Shown here in pieces: positions 48,809 to 60,566 of a DNA stretch of 64,000 nucleotides. Below the pieces are notes generated by a model. It was given only the letters and a program-made list of their open reading frames with translations. It had not been told where the DNA came from and made no database searches. The DNA lies in NCBI GenBank assembly GCA_964019055.1, contig OZ025206.1, positions 18,958,860 through 19,022,859 of the forward strand, read 5' to 3'. The translations under genes were made by a program, and so were the position numbers. This DNA is from Anthopleura xanthogrammica. Lineage: Eukaryota; Cnidaria; Anthozoa; Actiniaria; Actiniidae. The number at the start of each line of letters is the position of its first letter. Within the stretch, counting starts at the first letter, position 1.

Positions 48809-51800
48809 TTAACAGGTTTTAGTACGTTCTCTTTTTTCTAATTCCTCCACTGAACCAATGTGCTGATGAGGATAATGATGGCGCCACGCCTCTGGTGGGA
48901 CGACAGTTACCGGAATGGGCGAATGATGAACAACAAAATCACTAACACTGCCTAAAACAGTCCGACGAAGTGTTCCAATGCCACGTGCTCCAATGACAAT
49001 CAGGTCAGCCTTTTCTTCATTTGCTACTTTGATTATGGTGTGGTCCGGTCTCTCGTCTTTCAGAATCAAACGATGTTGGATCTAAAAAATGTATCAAATA
49101 AGACCAATGTTTACTCATCATATTCAGTTTTACCAATCAATAGTTAGATCCAAGGGAGGGGTGCAAGGGGCGGTGCGCACCCCCGGTTCGACTTTGTGCC
49201 CCTACTTCGAAGATAACCAATACAAAATTATGTTTTAATTTTTTCCATTGATCGTAATGGGTGCACCCTCCCTCGATCAACTTTGTGTCTCTACTATAAC
49301 TTTCTCTTTCTTGGATGATGTCGTGCGTTTTTTTTTCCGCAGCACCCCTCCCTGAAGACAAGTCTACTCCACCCCTGGCCATGGAGAAATATTGTGCATA
49401 ACTTATGCCTTAAATTGCATGAGATACTTCTTTATGGAGATATCCTCAAGAATTGTCCTTTTTATCTCGATCGGACTAAACAAATCATGATTGACAGATC
49501 ACTAAATAATCAATATGGAATATTAGTTATAATGTAGTTCATTCTTACTCCTCTTTGTTTGCAGGTGGCTCCAAAATGATTCAGCATTACTTTTGCTTTT
49601 GTACGTTGTTTGTCGTTTTCTGTTTTCCACTCTCCGTAATAATCGTACGCATCTACGAAATTAAAAACACACAAAACTGAATGGACATTAATTCATGGTC
49701 CCGACTCAGACAGTAGGGACCTTAAGCACCAGGACGGGAGGGCTAGGACGGCGTCAAGTCCGAGAAAGGACTAGGTCGAGAACGCCGTCGGTCCTCTCGT
49801 GACGTAACATTAGAGACCTTAAGATCCACGACGGGAGCGGACGGCGACGGCAGACGATGATGCCAGCACGTTTTCAAAACGGGTTTTTGTGCGCGCGCCG
49901 TTGTCCTTGCTGTTGCCGTCCTCTCCAGAACGTCACTTGGTGCTTTTTCCCGTTCTAGCGAGGACTGCAGTAGCAAGGACGACGGCGCGCGCACGAAAAA
50001 CCTCTTGAAAACGTGCTGGCGTCACGTTATTATTTTGATTTGTGAACTTTTGCTTGTTTTCCCGTCCTGTGAAAACCGACGGCGATCTCGACCTAGTCCT
50101 TTCTCGGACTTTACGTCGCCGTCCTGGTGCTTAAGGTCCCTAATAGCGAACTGAACACCCTTGCGGAACGGAGATTTTCCTGTGGAATTATAATTAATTT
50201 TGTCCCACGAACAAATAAAACAATGGTACCTGTTTTAACGAGTACTACAAGGACATAGATTTTTGTCCTAATTATATTCATGGAAAACAAACCCAATTTC
50301 CAGCGATCAGAGTTTTAAAATCAGTGATATTTAGCCAAATGTTTTGACGTTGTTGGAAATCGCAACGGTAACTAAGGCCAAGTTCAAACGTCGATCTTCT
50401 CATGAACCTAATGCATTGGATAATACAAAATAAAACAATGGATAATATAAATGATGTCATTAGGTTCGGCTCATGAGAAGATCGACGTTTGAACTGGGCC
50501 TAAGGAAAGTTGGAACAATGAATTGGCTGGGGTACCATTACTTCAAAATGGTCTGCGTCACGCGTCTGGGTTGGCTTCCGCCAATCAAATTTCCAACAGT
50601 CTGCATACTGAGTTAGTATTTTTTGATCGACGGAAGCCAACAACCCCATGCATCTTGGTCTGCGTTGGTCATGTAATTATGAAAATGGACGTCATATAAG
50701 TGACAATTTCCTTTTTACTGTTTGTTTTTGCTTTTATAATTTTCTAATGAGCTACTGCGGGAACTTTAAAGCTTAACCCTTGGAAAGCATTGGCTATTTA
50801 TGTGATTGTCAGCCGACCAGGAGAAGCGCAGGCTCTGAGCTTTAAGGCAAGGGGAACCGATCTCGTTCCTAGAGCCCTTATTTCTTACTGCGCATGCGCA
50901 GTAAGAAATAACGGCTCTGGGAACGAGATTGAAGGGAAACGTCCTCAGTTCGTATGCGCTGAATATCGACGTTGCATGTTTTGCTAAAAAGTCTGGTTTT
51001 CGCTTGCGAGGGAATCGGAATCAGAGTCGGGAGCAGTTAATGGGTGAAATTGCAAGTAAAAACCGCTCAGCATGACAAGGTCTGATAAGCGTAAACACAA
51101 GCCGATCAATCTGTGAGTTGGTTGGCCCTGAATTAGATCAACACACAGAGGTTGTTTGAGGGTTCGATAAAATTGGTACTTTTAATTGTCATCACATTAA
51201 CTGGAAATACTTACAAGGAAAGCGTTTTTCAGGCATTGGAGGCATTTCAATACAGTGGACCACTAATACTACATCTTTCTCTTTGTTTATGTAATCACAG
51301 TACCCTGAAAATATAAAAAAAATATTCTTGATTCAGTTTCAGATTCACAAGTAAAGAAACATCAGAGTTCTGCACCGTGCGTATCCGGGATCCTCATGCA
51401 GGGACTACAAGCTAACGAGAACAAAAGTTCATTTTCGCGGCTAACAAATATTTATTCTCTTAAAAATTGAAAATCAAGTTTCAGTATAAGTCCGTCTCAG
51501 GTTAAATAGGGAGCTCAAGCATCAACGACGAAAACGAACTACGACGATCAGAAGTGGGATCTTATGTGTTTAATGTACTGCGCATGTCTGTTCAGGTAAA
51601 GCGACTTTGACGACTCGTTCCTCCCCACCTCCGAAGGCGCGCTCTGGTTACAGCCGTTTTTCCCTCGATTAGTCAGCGGTCTTTATGTTCTAAACCTTAG
51701 AATGTTCTGAGCATCGGACAGATTCCTCCAATCAAATGACTTGAGATTTCCGCCAATCATGATGTGCGGCTATTTAGACCAATCAGCATCGAGAAAAAAA

Positions 51801-54800
51801 TGGCTGTTACCAGTGAGTCTTCGGGGGAGGAAAGAAACAGGCCGAGGAGCTCTGGGTACGAGACTGATGGAATTGATACCAGATTAAAGCCGTCCCAACA
51901 GCTGATAAATATTTAGTTCAACTGATATATATATTTTTTTTTTTCAGCACAAAAAAACTTCATTTCGCTCGAATGAAGAGCGTAAGATAAACAAATATGA
52001 GTACCGGAAGTTCTAGCTTTCCCGAAAGAATCGAAAATTTATCCCGCTGAACTGCGTCCGCTCGCGAACAGCTGGTATAAAGAGCAGACGTTCAAGATGA
52101 AGTTTTCGTCTCTTCGAGAAAGCTAAAACTCAGTTCCGTTAATTTCAAGCATACAAATATTTGGATTAGCTAGAAAGTTCTTCGTTTTCATTTGTTTCAT
52201 TCTCTCTATCTTCGTTTCGTTTCGTTTTTTTTGGGGGGGACGACCATCTTTGACGATGTTGCATTATTGACGTTTATGAATTAAAGACCTATAGAGATGT
52301 CCTATAGAGATGTCCTTTCTTTGAATGCTTCATTAAAACTATACATCAATCTTGATCAGTATGGAAACTTTAATTAAACCGAATACAAATAATTGAACCG
52401 ATTCGCAACGCTCATGGTCTAAAGACAAACAAACTCGCGCCTTTTGCCCAAAAATACTCATTTAGTTTTCATTATATCATTTATTTGTTTCCTATTCTTT
52501 ACCAGTTCAATTATATCTTCCTCTTGTTTGTGCCGAGCCAAAATGAATCATTTCCGCGGCAAGTTCAGGATTTTTTGTTTGTCACTAATAAACTGATCCC
52601 CAAACTACATAAATGAAGTCGACATTGAGATGAAAATAGTGTTTATACAAGTGATCAGCAGGGGATCATTTTCTTTATTTGTAAAATCAATCTACGACTG
52701 TCTTTATGGCGCCAAACTCTTAATACACCGTCATATTTATTAAGTGGGAAATCGTTGAATGGTTCTTTCTAGCTAGTAGATCATTCTAGGAGACGTAAAC
52801 TAGGTATCTGGTTACCGTAAAAGCTTTTTATACTCGACTTTTGGATGCAAATGACCGACACTCTCTCTAAGCTGAAGAACAGCACACTAAAAAAAGAGCT
52901 TCTAGATCTGTTTAAGATATTTCTCAGTCACCAACTTTTCTCTCGATTCTATTTTATTTGAACACTAAAACACTATTTCGCGGTTTGAGTGAGTCAACCT
53001 TCCATGTTTTCCTGACCTTAATAGTGTTTTAATTTCCTGATATACAAATCTTATCTATGAAAACAAACTAGAATACTGGGCCATGGGGTTCAATTCCCCG
53101 CCCTCTTGCCTTTTGTCTATCTGGGAAACAGGAGAAAAGGCGAGGAGTTGATAGATGGGAAATAGATTGGACTAAAACTAAGGTCCGGTTTAGACGTCGA
53201 AGTTCACGTGTGCCGAATCTAATGCCAAATGAATTAAAACAATAAATTTTGCTCATTCGCATTAGATACGGCATATGTGAAATTCGACGTCTAATCTGGG
53301 TATAATGAATCTCAAATTCAACAAATATTACGTATTTTCCTTGACTTGTTGTTACCCTCGATACTTTCTGTAATTAAGTGGTAGGGCTTTAGAGCTGGTT
53401 CTAATTGTTTTTACAAAGGAAAGAGAAAACGTCTTTAATGCATCTTTTTTCTGCGCTAAAACACCGCCATCCCGGCTTTGCTGCGGCAGTGATCACCATT
53501 AAAGCTAATAGTATATGGTAGTTTTCCCAATGGAATATAGAATCTCCGACAAACAAGCTCGTTTTTTTAGTAGTTATCGATTTTTTTCTTAATATTTCAG
53601 TAGAATTTTCAGCAATCGGTGTCTGTTCCATGCTGTATATCAAAATCACATTTTTGCTTGTCCAACCTAGCAACAGTAACTAGGGAGGTGGAACAATAAA
53701 CATTCGGGATCAGTGTATTTCCACGCCTCGTTTTCTAGCCTGAGGTCTTTTTCGCATATCTCGTAAAAAACACAGGGCTCTTTCATACTTTTTTTTAGTA
53801 GGGAAAAGCCTAAAAGGTGATTAATTTTCTAAGTGGCATGTCGATCGTCCATTAAACAGGGTCTCAATTAATATTTTGCTTAACAATATATAACCGGCTT
53901 TTATACTCTTCATAAACTAGATTCTTTCCAATATAATACGTAGAATAACAAATATAGACTATTGAACATAATTTCCTATTGCATGATCGATCATAAATTT
54001 ATAACCATAGAATACAAATTACCGCATTGTATACTTATATTAATACATTTATCTCTGCTGTACAACTGTATTAATATTAATAATATGTCTAATGATAAAT
54101 AATGCATACCTACAAGTACAGCCAATACGAACCGCTACTGCTAGAAATTATCACTTATCTTAATAGATTCAAGCAGAATTGTTGAGTGAAAAATTCATTA
54201 CATTTTATAACAGTTTGAGGAGCGTCGCAGTTCTGTGAGCATAATTTTTTTAAAGACATAAATACTGCACAAAAAAAAATCAGTAAAAAACGATTCTATT
54301 TCACCCGTGAACCGAGTAAACTTTCGACATTAAAAAACGATTGTAAAGTTAAATATACTAAAATAAATCAAGCTGTGTTGATTCTTCGTTCTGCACTCTT
54401 CCTCTCTCTCTCACGCTCTAGATATTTCCTCTTTCTCTCTCGGAAGTCTCTACTTCCTCCAACTTCTTTCTCTGTAGCTCCTTGTTCTCTATTTTCTTGA
54501 TTTCTCCGTCTTTCTTTCTTGTAAGTTCCATCAAACAGCAAGAAGCAAAATATCTATTTCCTATCTGCTAAACTATATTGCTTAAAGAAAACGTTATAGA
54601 GTTATCAGATCGAGTGATTGGCGTATTGACATACATATATATATCTGGCAGCTAAAACCTTAAAAATACACACATATATATAAATAAGAATCAAGAAAGC
54701 TTTGAACCGAGTTTTTATTGACATCAAAGGAATAACGACTAGCGGCCAGTTCTAATTATTACTTGGCAAAAAATCTCGAGCAATTTTCGGTTTTGCCGCG

Positions 54801-56149
54801 GGTGAATATTTCATGAGATAATCCACTCATCTGCCATCCTTGTTAGCAGTCTGTTGTTGTTGCTAATATAATATCAATTTTGCATCCAAAATTCTATTCA
54901 ATCCCTGTAAAAAAACTCCCTTTATTAGAATATTGGAAGTTCTAGAAAAAGAAGAAAGAAGGCCAAAGAGGTTGCATACGTTCCATCTTTCAATTCACGA
55001 CGTAGCCACGCAACCATAATTAAGGATTGAGAAAGCTATACAATTATGTTTTTAATTCGAGGCTTTTTCAAAAGGAACACTCGCAAAATTGCTGGTGGCA
55101 ACATAATTTCCTAGCGTTGAAAATAAAAAAACAACATAGCCGATTGACTTGCTTATAAATATGCACCAGTGCAGTATTGGCAGGTGCTGGTTGTTTTTTC
55201 TTGAAGAACTGAAATGTATACATCACATCTCCTCCAAACACTAAACCCTAAGACTCATTCTAACTTCTTGAAAATACCTATTTTCATGTAGTCTCAGTTA
55301 TCCGATCTGAATTGAAGAAGAATATGATTTATGAAGTGATTCGATCTTTCCCTGTATTAATCCAAAATCATTGCTACTATTTCCGTTCATTGATAAACAT
55401 AATCGCCATTGAAGCGAGAGAACACTTTCCAGTTGACTAGGCTGAAGTCTGGGCTGAAGTTTAGATCATTGCCGTGGTTAACAATTGCCTTCCCGCTTAA
55501 TTTATAATCATTGGTGCTCCGAAACTGTCGTTAAAATACCTTCAAAAGGAGAAAAGCTACGCGTCTGACAATATTTAGTGGGGGGAAAAGTGGAAGATAA
55601 GATAAATGAGATCTTGAAGAAAGGAAGGAAAGGAAGAACGGAAAGACTAAACAGAAACAGTATCGTTCAAAATTGAGGCTTCCTCTAAGCTGTTTTAGAT
55701 GTATCAAAAAGCAGCTTTCCTTTGAGAAAAGCCCATCTGTTTTTCCGCGGGAAACAGGAGGGAATTCTTCGCGCTTCCAACCCTCTCGTGTCCCCGGCCC
55801 ATAGTAATGATTATTTACCTGTATTTTAACCTTAAAAATCTGTTCTATCGATATTCAATTTGTCGATATTCTTGTAACCTACTCATTCCTAAAGGCATAG
55901 GGAATCTCTAAGTTAACTCTTTTGTGGCATATAGACTTGTAAATAGCGATTAACATCAAGCTGCCTATTTAGTACACTGCTTCGAGCCCGCTTCTGTTTG
56001 TGACACAACTATGAAGACTATGAATATTGAGCCGACATAACGTAAACGTGTGGGTGTAGCAGCATAATACAAACATAATACTCACAATCGAAAGCCTTCT
56101 CGCTGTGTTCGCTATGATCTACCGGAATAAGAACTGTTCTGCTACTCAT
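48809..56149 (-). CDS. Universal stress protein (UspA family), copy 2, four exons
   Basis: Exons in transcript order: 56086-56149, 51215-51304, 49549-49652, 48809-49081; 176 residues plus stop. It begins MSSRTVLIPVDHSEHSEKAF, continues KDVVLVVHCIEMP, has the helix Y-Y-G-E-W-K-T-E-N-D-K, and ends with ADLIVIGARGIG...VLGS (G-x2-G-x9-G-S), VSDFVVHHSPIPV and a His/Glu-rich extension of about 30 residues. Internal exons are 90 and 104 nt, exactly as in copy 1, and phases match, so the genes are a head-to-tail duplicate pair. Intron 1 spans 4.8 kb; intron 3 is about 470 nt. Predicted ATP-binding stress protein; the cellular role is inferred from the family only. Confidence 0.92.
49716..50140. mobile_element. 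425-bp palindromic MITE with TA duplication
   Basis: Ends GGGACCTTAAGCACCAGGAC and GTCCTGGTGCTTAAGGTCCC are exact inverted copies; TA flanks both (49714-49715, 50141-50142), as in Tc1/mariner-type insertions. Arms are long (AAGTCCGAGAAAGGACTAGG is matched on the right). Nested inside is a second, related GAGACCTTAAGATCCACGAC element with arms AGCACGTTTTCAAAACGGG / CTCTTGAAAACGTGCT. Confidence 0.85.
50373..50503. mobile_element. Palindromic MITE in USP copy 2 intron 2
   Basis: AAGTTCAAACGTCGATCTTC and GAAGATCGACGTTTGAACTG are inverted, with TAAGGCC / GGCCTAAG ends. A cousin with AGACGTCGAA arms is at 53179-53302. Confidence 0.8.
50858..50935. repeat. Compact near-perfect palindrome
   Basis: Arms ATCTCGTTCCTAGAGCC and GGCTCTGGGAACGAGAT around the centre TTCTTACTGCGCATGCGCAG; arms meet with almost no loop. 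Confidence 0.8.
51305..56085. other. 4.8 kb first intron of USP copy 2
   Basis: Apart from the palindrome at 53179-53302 and CT-rich stretches near 54390-54520, I see no coding or repeat structure. Confidence 0.6.
53179..53302. mobile_element. Palindromic MITE in USP copy 2 intron 1
   Basis: AGGTCCGGTTTAGACGTCGA and TTCGACGTCTAATCTGGGT, with TGCCGAATCTAATGCC / GCATTAGATACGGCA; related to 50373-50503. Confidence 0.72.
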
Positions 56150-56799
56150 AATTCACAAGCTCGTCGACAAGACTCAGAAGGAAGTTTTGTACAATGAATT
56201 TGTGTATCGACTAAGCTACCATCTGCGATGACAACCGAGTCGGTCTCGAGTAACGCCAACACCACGCTGAGAATACACCGCATTCAGAGTGACCAAACAA
56301 TATTATCTTAAATATTTAACCGCAAACCTCTTCTGATGTTTGAGGTATTAGTCTCAGTAATAAACGGGATGATCTAGGTCCTTTATCAACTAGTACAACT
56401 CTTATAAGACTGAATGTGGGACCGGCAGTGCAGTAGCAACTAATCAAGTCGAATAAAACGGAGAAGGACTGGAGAGAGGAAGTGACGTTATTATTGTCAC
56501 CAGTCTACCTCTACCGACAAAAAACATAGGAAGCCCATTATAGTAAGGACTGCTGCCAGATTAAACTGAGCCCGGAGTTTGATTACAAAATGAAACTAGA
56601 AGAACCCTGATTTGGTATAAAGGCCATGATTTGTATCCATCCCAATGACTGAAGGAAACTTTGTATCCGTTTTGCCGTCCATGTTTGGGTACATAGCGAA
56701 TCATGTCAGGAAATATGCTGTCTTCTCTCAGTAGTCAGGTGGAAGTTGAACAGTCACCTCGTGACAGCAGTCCAAGTCGTGACGCACAACACTTATTAT

Positions 56800-56973
56800 A
56801 AGTAATAGCATGACTTGAGGGTGATTAGTGATTAAATGTCCCCGAAAGCCGAGGGAGGTTTTGTTGAAGTCCCGACGCCGAAGGCGGAGGGACTTTAACT
56901 AAACCTCCCGAGGCTTGAGGGGACATTTAATCACTAATCACCCGAAATTTCATGCTATTAGTTTGTAATATTA
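56800..56973. mobile_element. Palindromic MITE upstream of USP copy 2
   Basis: GTGATTAGTGATTAAATGTC and GACATTTAATCACTAATCAC are exact inverted copies, extended outwards by AATAGCATGA / TCATGCTATT. GC-rich centre with CCCGACGCCGAAGGCGGAGG. Confidence 0.85.
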
Positions 56974-57359
56974 TGATTACCAAGGAATAAAACTGCTCTT
57001 AGGAAATATGTTAGCTTTCGTACGATGCATAAATTACAAAGTTTTACAAAGCTGTTGATTTGCGGCATACTTAAGGGAATTTGCCTTTGTTAAATGCGAC
57101 AATGGCGAATTGAACCAGCATTCATTCATTCGTGCTGCTTTATTCTAATTCACTTTGGTTGGCCTAGAGCGGTATTAATGAAGTGTTTTAAAACCGTCTT
57201 GATTACGTCACAAATAGTAAGAAAAATTCTCGGCTAGTCAACGTATGCGCAAAGATTGTTCAATGGATCCCACAAGTGCTGGGGTGTTCAATAGTTTGTA
57301 GTCCAGAGTCATTGCGCAAAATTTTCGATTGGGTGAATGCTACCCAGCCATGGTCCCGG

Positions 57360-57555
57360 TGATTGTCATATGAGGGACCATGCCTCATGAATAGTGATGA
57401 GGGATATTTAGTTACTAAATATCCCTCATGATTATATTCATGAGGGATATTTAGTCTAAATATCCCTCATGATTATATTCATGAGGGATATTTAGACTAA
57501 ATATCCCTCATCACTATTCATCCAGGGGGATGTTAGACCTTAAACATCCCTCTGG
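57360..57555. repeat. Tandem palindromes of TCATGAGGGATATTTAG
   Basis: GAGGGATATTTAG and its inverse CTAAATATCCCTC alternate three times between ATGAATAGTGATGAGGG and CCCTCATCACTATTCAT. The outer ends (ATGGTCCC... and GGATGTTAGACC / TTAAACATCC) suggest more than one nested insertion. Confidence 0.8.
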
Positions 57556-58954
57556 AAACAATGGATCCCGAGGTAATCATGATATTATACCAGATAAAAA
57601 CGGTATTCTTAAACTGCACGGAAATAGTGTCTGGAACATGATATGTTCTTGATTTCAAACCGACAACTAAGAATTATCAGTGGTATCCTCCGGGATCTTA
57701 CTCTCTTTAAAACACTTTCTAAAGTAGTTCATTGCCTATTATTTCCTCAAGGATCATTACTTATTTCTTTAACTCCTTCCTTAATTTCTGTGATAAAACA
57801 TTACTACGACGTTTCGAAGTATTCTCCATTACTTTATCTCCTCAGAGGCTATCTTATTACTTTTATTGAACAGAAGGCATCATTTGGACGATATCCTGAT
57901 ACTTTATTTAATCGGCTTTATCCACTTCATCCTCTTCTTCCGAATTTTTCATTTTATATTTCCGCCGGTCGATTCGTTATATCTGCTACAACATCAGTCA
58001 TGTTTCATCACCTTGACATCACCTTGTTTCCATAGCTTTGGCTCACTTTTTCCTGCCAAGGAAATATCAGTCGACTGATTTCTTTTTTTCCACGTCAACC
58101 AAGTAACCACCTTGTCATTGCCTCATTTTAATTTCTATGGAATGACTCCAAAATGCACATATTTCACGTTTACATGTATCTAAATTATTGATTTATTGCA
58201 AAACAAATTAAAAACATGTCCCCCTTTATACATAATATGGTTCTCAGTTGGTTTTCCTTCCTTTACAAAACTTAACACGCTAAAATCCAATACGGTTAAT
58301 TTCCTGACTTATAGATCAGCTGAGAGCGGGTTGTTTCAGGTTCAGGATTCGATGAAAGTGATATCTTTGATTCGTTTGGTTACCGGCTATCATATCTGTT
58401 GACCTGTTTCATTTTTGCTTTATTACCAATCGGTATACTTTATCATATTTCCACCACCATTTCTAAGAAACTTCCGACCGCTGATATAAAGATGTTTGGA
58501 TAAAGGACTTCAGAATACGGATTTAGATTATCACTATAGACCTTTATTTTGATGAGTTCGATAAACATCACTGGTCTAGACTTAGGTTACAAACAACACC
58601 ATATAAGGCTTGATTAGACACGGCTCAATTACGTAGGCGCATGCGCCAAATTGCCCAAGAAAATAAACATGGCCACTAGAAAGTGTTGCATCTAACATGA
58701 AAATTGGTCGAGGTTTTCAGGGAAAAGTTTTGCACTTTTGTAGCAGATTTTGTTCGTTTCAGTTAGTTTGTTTGTTTTTGGTGGAAATCACGTGGACTGT
58801 AAAGCAGCTGCTATCGTTTAGCTGCGTCACTGACGCAATTAGTGAAAAAATTAAACTCGAAGAGAAAAAGCCGGCGTTAAGGAATCAACAGTGCGTCGTA
58901 TATAATATAATTTTAAGTGTGATCGGTGCGATTAAAAAAATAATAATAAAAACA

Positions 58955-59098
58955 AACCTGTGGCCCTCGTGCGATGCCGATCATATTGTCCATACAATAC
59001 GCCATCTTTACCAATGCATCGAAGAACATAAAGTCACGGCTATAGGAAAACATATAAAAGAACAACATGGAAATGTAATGAAGACTAGACCTAAATAG
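58955..59098 (+). pseudogene. Decayed GIY-YIG-like fragment, probably from a Penelope-like retroelement
   Basis: Translates as C-D-A-D-H-I-V-H-T-I-R-H-L-Y-Q-C-I-E-E-H-K followed by AIGKHIKEQHG. Penelope-type endonuclease domains have a closely similar pattern (C-D-x-x-Y-V-G-Y-T-x-R-x-L-x-x-R-I-x-E-H, then IGKH). The Y-V-G core is replaced here and no reverse transcriptase is visible upstream, so it is a dead fragment. Family call from motif memory. Confidence 0.4.
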
Positions 59099-60040
59099 AT
59101 TGTGCTCGGCAACTTTTGAGCAAATTTTTGTACTGCAAACATCCTAGAGCAACTTTTCCATTCCTTAGGGACTGGTCAGAAATTAGCAGGGGGGAGGGGG
59201 GGATAAAGGGGAGGGTCATAACTTTTTGAGCCCCTGAAAAGGGAGGGTCATGAAAAAATAGGCAGTGAAAAAGGGAGGGTTACATACATTTATGCTCTTG
59301 CAGATGCCCCTCAAAACACTGGAAATCGCATTTCCGAGGGTCTCTGAATTTAAAATTTTCTAAAATTTAAATTTTTTTTTTGGTGCTCCGGCCTAAGGTG
59401 ATCATTACCCTTACCCCCTTCCAAAAAAAATTCCTTGAACAATATTGTCTTAAGTGAAAGACAATATTGATTTACTTGTTTACAAGAGCAAGATAAAAGC
59501 TATAAAACAAATTAATGTAAAGTTTCATTCCCATTGCTAGGGACACTCGACGAAATAATGGATTTGGTCATTACATGTCCACCTGGCAAACGTTGGGCAA
59601 ATATGGTGCTCTATATTTGCCCATACATTTGCCTATGCAGACAAAGGTCGGGGTAAATTTGTAATACATTTGCCATTGATTTGACATGTATCTGAACACA
59701 TGGGTAAATATGTTACATATTTGCCCATAGTTTAGACACGTTTACCCAGTGGGGACATATGGTGACCGTTTTTGCCCCCATATTTGCCCTATCGCCCAAT
59801 GAAGGGTACATATGAAATCAACTTTGCACTAGGCTTTGTCCCATATTTACCTGGGGGAGGGGGGAGGGGCAAATACAATACTCCATAGTACACCGCGATA
59901 TAAGGTTTCTGTTTCAATTCATTGCAAAACATTTCAGAACAAATCAAAAATTTTCAACTAAATTATGGATGCTTGCTTGTATTTTACGACACTATCATTT
60001 GAGTCTTCGTCGTCATTCCGCTGTAATTGCCATTCATTTG

Positions 60041-60130
60041 TTAAAGGATTATGAGAGTCTTCTTTGTGACGGTCTTTAGATCTTCGTTACAGTGAAAGCA
60101 ATGATAACGCTTTGGCATCGCAGAAGACAT
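60041..60130 (-). pseudogene. Short CxxC-coding remnant, divergent from the transposon gene
   Basis: A 29-codon frame starting MSSAMPKRYHCFHC followed by a Lys/Thr-rich segment and a stop. The Y-H-C-F-H-C opening resembles the N-terminal zinc-binding start of some cnidarian transposon proteins. It faces away from the plus-strand gene with about 440 bp between them, as in a divergent two-gene transposon. Only about 870 bp remain between it and the left end, with no further coding seen. Weak evidence. Confidence 0.3.
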
Positions 60131-60566
60131 TTTGTTTGCCAGAACGCTAACTATATAATCAAAAAGACGATATATATCACTGGGATAATTACTCAAAATC
60201 CAAGCATTTTGATTGGCTAACAGCCATCTTCCGGCGTAATAAAATTCCACGTCTATCATCGAAATGCCATTAGACAAAACCACGTCCATTCTTTATTACA
60301 TCCTTTTCCTTAGAGCTGTCACTGTTCGCCGCAGATAAAATATGGTGGTTTACCAAAGTTTTAGAGATAGAAACTAATCAAGTTTATTGCAATGATATTT
60401 CGTGAATCTACGCTTCAGCAAAAGTTTCTTGACTTTCTTGACTTTAAAATAAAGCAAATAGCTTTTTACTAGAAAGTTGTGACTTTTTTTATTATTAGAC
60501 TTCATTATATGAACGTATATGTCATCACATGTCACTTGATAAATAGGGGGAAGATTTGTTCAGTGG

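Larger units (their letters stand above)
56150..58954. other. Upstream flank of USP copy 2
   Basis: Promoter side of USP copy 2. Palindromic repeats at 56800-56973 and 57360-57555. Frames at 57643-58035 and 58697-58950 are Leu/Ser/Phe-rich without a recognised domain. Confidence 0.55.

Noticed and set aside
57643..58035. 130-codon plus-strand frame
   Set aside because: Leu/Ser/Phe-rich with no motif; resembles translated AT-rich intergenic DNA.
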